14,963 nucleotides of DNA from NCBI GenBank assembly GCA_033813475.1, contig JAPXRP010000099.1, forward strand, positions 1 to 14,963. The letters run 5' to 3'. How positions within the stretch are numbered: the stretch's first letter is position 1; every line of letters starts with the position of its first letter. Made by a program: the position numbers and the translations under genes. The notes under the pieces were generated by a model. It made no database searches and had not been told where the DNA came from. It saw nothing but the letters and a program-made list of their open reading frames with translations. The DNA is from JAAYBR01 sp033813475. Its GTDB lineage: Bacteria; Hydrogenedentota; Hydrogenedentia; Hydrogenedentales; CAITNO01. This document shows, one piece after another, positions 13,050 to 14,963 of this stretch.

Positions 13050-14963
13050 TTAGTTGCGCAGGGGCTTGCCGGTTGCAAGCATGTTCTGGATGCGCGCCTG
13101 GGTTTTCTCGGTTCCGCAGAGGCTGACAAAGGCCTCGCACTCAAGGTCCAACACGTCCTGCTCGGTCATCGGCGCGCCCTGCATGCGGTCGCCGCCGCAC
13201 AGGATCTTCGCCAGATGCTCCGAGATGAGCATGTCGTGCTCGCTGGCAAACCCGGCCTGGTTCATCCCCCAGACCGCGGCGCGGAACGCCGCCAGGCTGG
13301 TCTCGCCCAGGGCGTACAGCCGCGGGGGCTTCGGCGGCGTGTAGCCCGCCCGGATCAGGCCGAGGCACACGTCCTTCGCCCGCTGCACCTGGTGGTCGAA
13401 GTTCGGAAGCACGATGTCCGTCGTCCGGAAGTAGCCCAGCTCGACGACCTCCGCGCCGCTCGTGCCGACCTTCGCCGTGGCGATGTTCTCAAAGGCCCGC
13501 CGCACGAAGGGGAAGGGGTCCGCCGCCACGTTCGCCGGAATGTTCTCCAGCGCGCGCACCAGCAGCTCCTTGGTGCCGCCGCCCGCCGGGATCACGCCCA
13601 CGCCGACCTCGACCAGCCCCGCGTAGGTCTCGCCCGCGATCACGACCTTGTCCGTGTGCAGGTTCAGCTCCACGCCGCCGCCGAAGGTGTAGTGGTGCGG
13701 CGCGCCGACCACGGGCTTCGGGCAGTACTTCATGCGCATGCCCACGCCCTGGAGCTCGTGGACCATGTTCTCGATGAAGTCCCACTGCCCCTGCATGGCC
13801 GCGCCCAGCACCAGCATCAGGTTCGCCCCCGCGCTGAAGTGCGGGCCCTGGTTCGCCAGGATCATCCCCTCAAACTTGCCCGCCTCCAGCAGGTCCACCC
13901 CCGCGTTGAGCGCGGCGATGATGTCCGGGCCGATGGCGTTCATCTTGCAGTGGAACTCGGCGCACAGGATGCCGTCGCCCAGGTCCACCAGGCTCGCGTC
14001 GTCGAACTTCTGCACGACGCGCGTGCTGTCCGTCTTCACGTTCGCCAGCACCAGCTCGCGCGGGTTCACGGGCACGGGCTTGTAGGACTTCGACGCGAGG
14101 TCGAAGTACATCCGCTTCCCGTTCTCCAGCTTGTAGAAGGACCCGCCGCCCGCCGCCTTCAGCGCCTCGGCCACCGGCGGCAGCGCCACGCCCTCCGCCG
14201 CCATCCTCTCGCACACGGCGTCGAAGCCCAGCACGTCCCAGGTCTCGAAGATGCCGCGCTCCCACGCGAAGCCCCACTTGCACGCGTTGTCAATGTTGAC
14301 GATGTCGTCCGCGATCTCGGGGATGCGGTTCCCCGCGTACTGCGCCAGGTTGGCGAAGAAGCTGAAGAGGAACTTCGAGCCGTTGTCCTCGCCCAGGTGC
14401 ATGATGCGCAGCTTCTCGTCCACCGAGTCCACGCCGCGCACCGCGCCCGTGCAGGCGAACTTCGGCTTGACCGGCGCCCGGTGCTCTCCCGTCGCCGGGT
14501 CGAAGCCGAGCACGATCTTCTTGCCCTTCTCGTCCTTCTCGTCCGTCTTCTTGTAGAAGCCCCCGCCCGACTTGTTGCCGTAGAGGCCCTTCGCCACCAT
14601 CGCGTCAAACCAGTCCGGACCCTGCATGAGGTCCAGCCGCTCGTCGTCCGGGCAGCCCGTGCGCACGTTGCCCACCACCTTCTGCAGCGTGTCCAGGCCC
14701 ACCAGGTCCGCCGTGCGGAAGGTCGCCGAGCTCGCGTGGCCGATGTTCGTGCCCGTCAGCGCGTCCACCTCCTCCACCGAGAGCCCCGCCTTCGTCATCT
14801 CGTGCATCAGGTATTGCATGGCGAAGGTGATGATCCGGTTCGCCACAAAGTTCGGCGTGTCCTTCGCGTACACGATCCCCTTGCCCAGGATGTTCTCGCC
14901 GAACGCCGCCATCTGCGCCATCACCTCGGGCTTCGTGTCGGGAAGCGGGATCAGCTCCAGCAG
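13050..14963 (-). CDS. fadN: FadN-type 3-hydroxyacyl-CoA dehydrogenase / enoyl-CoA hydratase, 5' end beyond window
   Basis: Bifunctional beta-oxidation enzyme that hydrates enoyl-CoA and oxidises L-3-hydroxyacyl-CoA for FadA. The 637 visible residues open inside the dehydrogenase (LLELIPLPDTKPEV, the end of the NAD-binding domain) and remain open to the edge, so the start lies outside. KDTPNFVANRI (about 34-44) begins the first dehydrogenase C-terminal domain; a second such region follows (about 185-300). A crotonase domain (about 315-480) comes next, with the oxyanion-hole phrase HFSAGANL and both expected glutamates, in GGGVE (Glu432) and LVEVG (Glu452). A helical tail ends the protein. The order dehydrogenase then hydratase is that of Bacillus FadN (about 790 residues) and opposite to E. 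coli FadB, so roughly 150 residues are missing. The stop is 19 nt before fadA, matching the fadN-fadA gene order. Confidence 0.92.
   Translation of the reverse strand: MLELIPLPDTKPEVMAQMAAFGENILGKGIVYAKDTPNFVANRIITFAMQYLMHEMTKAGLSVEEVDALTGTNIGHASSATFRTADLVGLDTLQKVVGNVRTGCPDDERLDLMQGPDWFDAMVAKGLYGNKSGGGFYKKTDEKDEKGKKIVLGFDPATGEHRAPVKPKFACTGAVRGVDSVDEKLRIMHLGEDNGSKFLFSFFANLAQYAGNRIPEIADDIVNIDNACKWGFAWERGIFETWDVLGFDAVCERMAAEGVALPPVAEALKAAGGGSFYKLENGKRMYFDLASKSYKPVPVNPRELVLANVKTDSTRVVQKFDDASLVDLGDGILCAEFHCKMNAIGPDIIAALNAGVDLLEAGKFEGMILANQGPHFSAGANLMLVLGAAMQGQWDFIENMVHELQGVGMRMKYCPKPVVGAPHHYTFGGGVELNLHTDKVVIAGETYAGLVEVGVGVIPAGGGTKELLVRALENIPANVAADPFPFVRRAFENIATAKVGTSGAEVVELGYFRTTDIVLPNFDHQVQRAKDVCLGLIRAGYTPPKPPRLYALGETSLAAFRAAVWGMNQAGFASEHDMLISEHLAKILCGGDRMQGAPMTEQDVLDLECEAFVSLCGTEKTQARIQNMLATGKPLRN

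Overview
This window is bacterial chromosome from a diderm (outer-membrane-bearing) organism with very G+C-rich DNA and strong G/C bias at third codon positions. The diderm call rests on an lptC-lptA-lptB block for lipopolysaccharide transport. The intergenic repeats (a 9-nt periodic GTCCAY repeat, REP-like CCCGCG palindromes, a triple-hairpin element) recall those of uncultured G+C-rich environmental phyla such as Hydrogenedentota or other Planctomycetes-like lineages. That placement is an impression; no rRNA or other marker here settles it.

Layout. Positions 157-3138 (minus) hold coaX-lptC-lptA-lptB, each gene overlapping the next by 4 nt (ATGA or GTGA), so they form a translationally coupled operon joining pantothenate phosphorylation to LPS transport. 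Upstream lies nadC (3269-4111, minus), with its own promoter candidate and a good intrinsic terminator that separates it from coaX. Positions 4435-8113 form the only plus-strand block: a Gfo/Idh/MocA oxidoreductase, a DegT/DnrJ/EryC1 PLP aminotransferase and a second Gfo/Idh/MocA oxidoreductase. This dehydrogenase/aminotransferase set suggests amino-sugar or aminocyclitol chemistry. All three gaps around this block carry repeats, and related GTCCAY repeats lie on both sides of it.

Positions 8418-11566 (minus) hold ftsK (septal DNA translocase) and, overlapping by 4 nt, a short RodZ-like HTH/membrane protein. Upstream of ftsK is a control region with four AT islands roughly three helical turns apart, in otherwise GC-rich DNA. 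Positions 11864-14963 (minus) hold a fatty-acid beta-oxidation pair: a FadN-type 3-hydroxyacyl-CoA dehydrogenase/enoyl-CoA hydratase fusion, cut by the right window edge, then a FadA thiolase, closed by an intrinsic terminator.

Most genes are recognisable core-metabolism or envelope families. The less ordinary material is the repeat-bounded plus-strand block, REP-like palindromes with compensatory stem changes, the spaced AT islands before ftsK, the C-terminal extension on the LptA-like protein, and the minimal RodZ-like protein coupled to ftsK. I see no defence system, CRISPR array, tRNA, rRNA or transposase gene.
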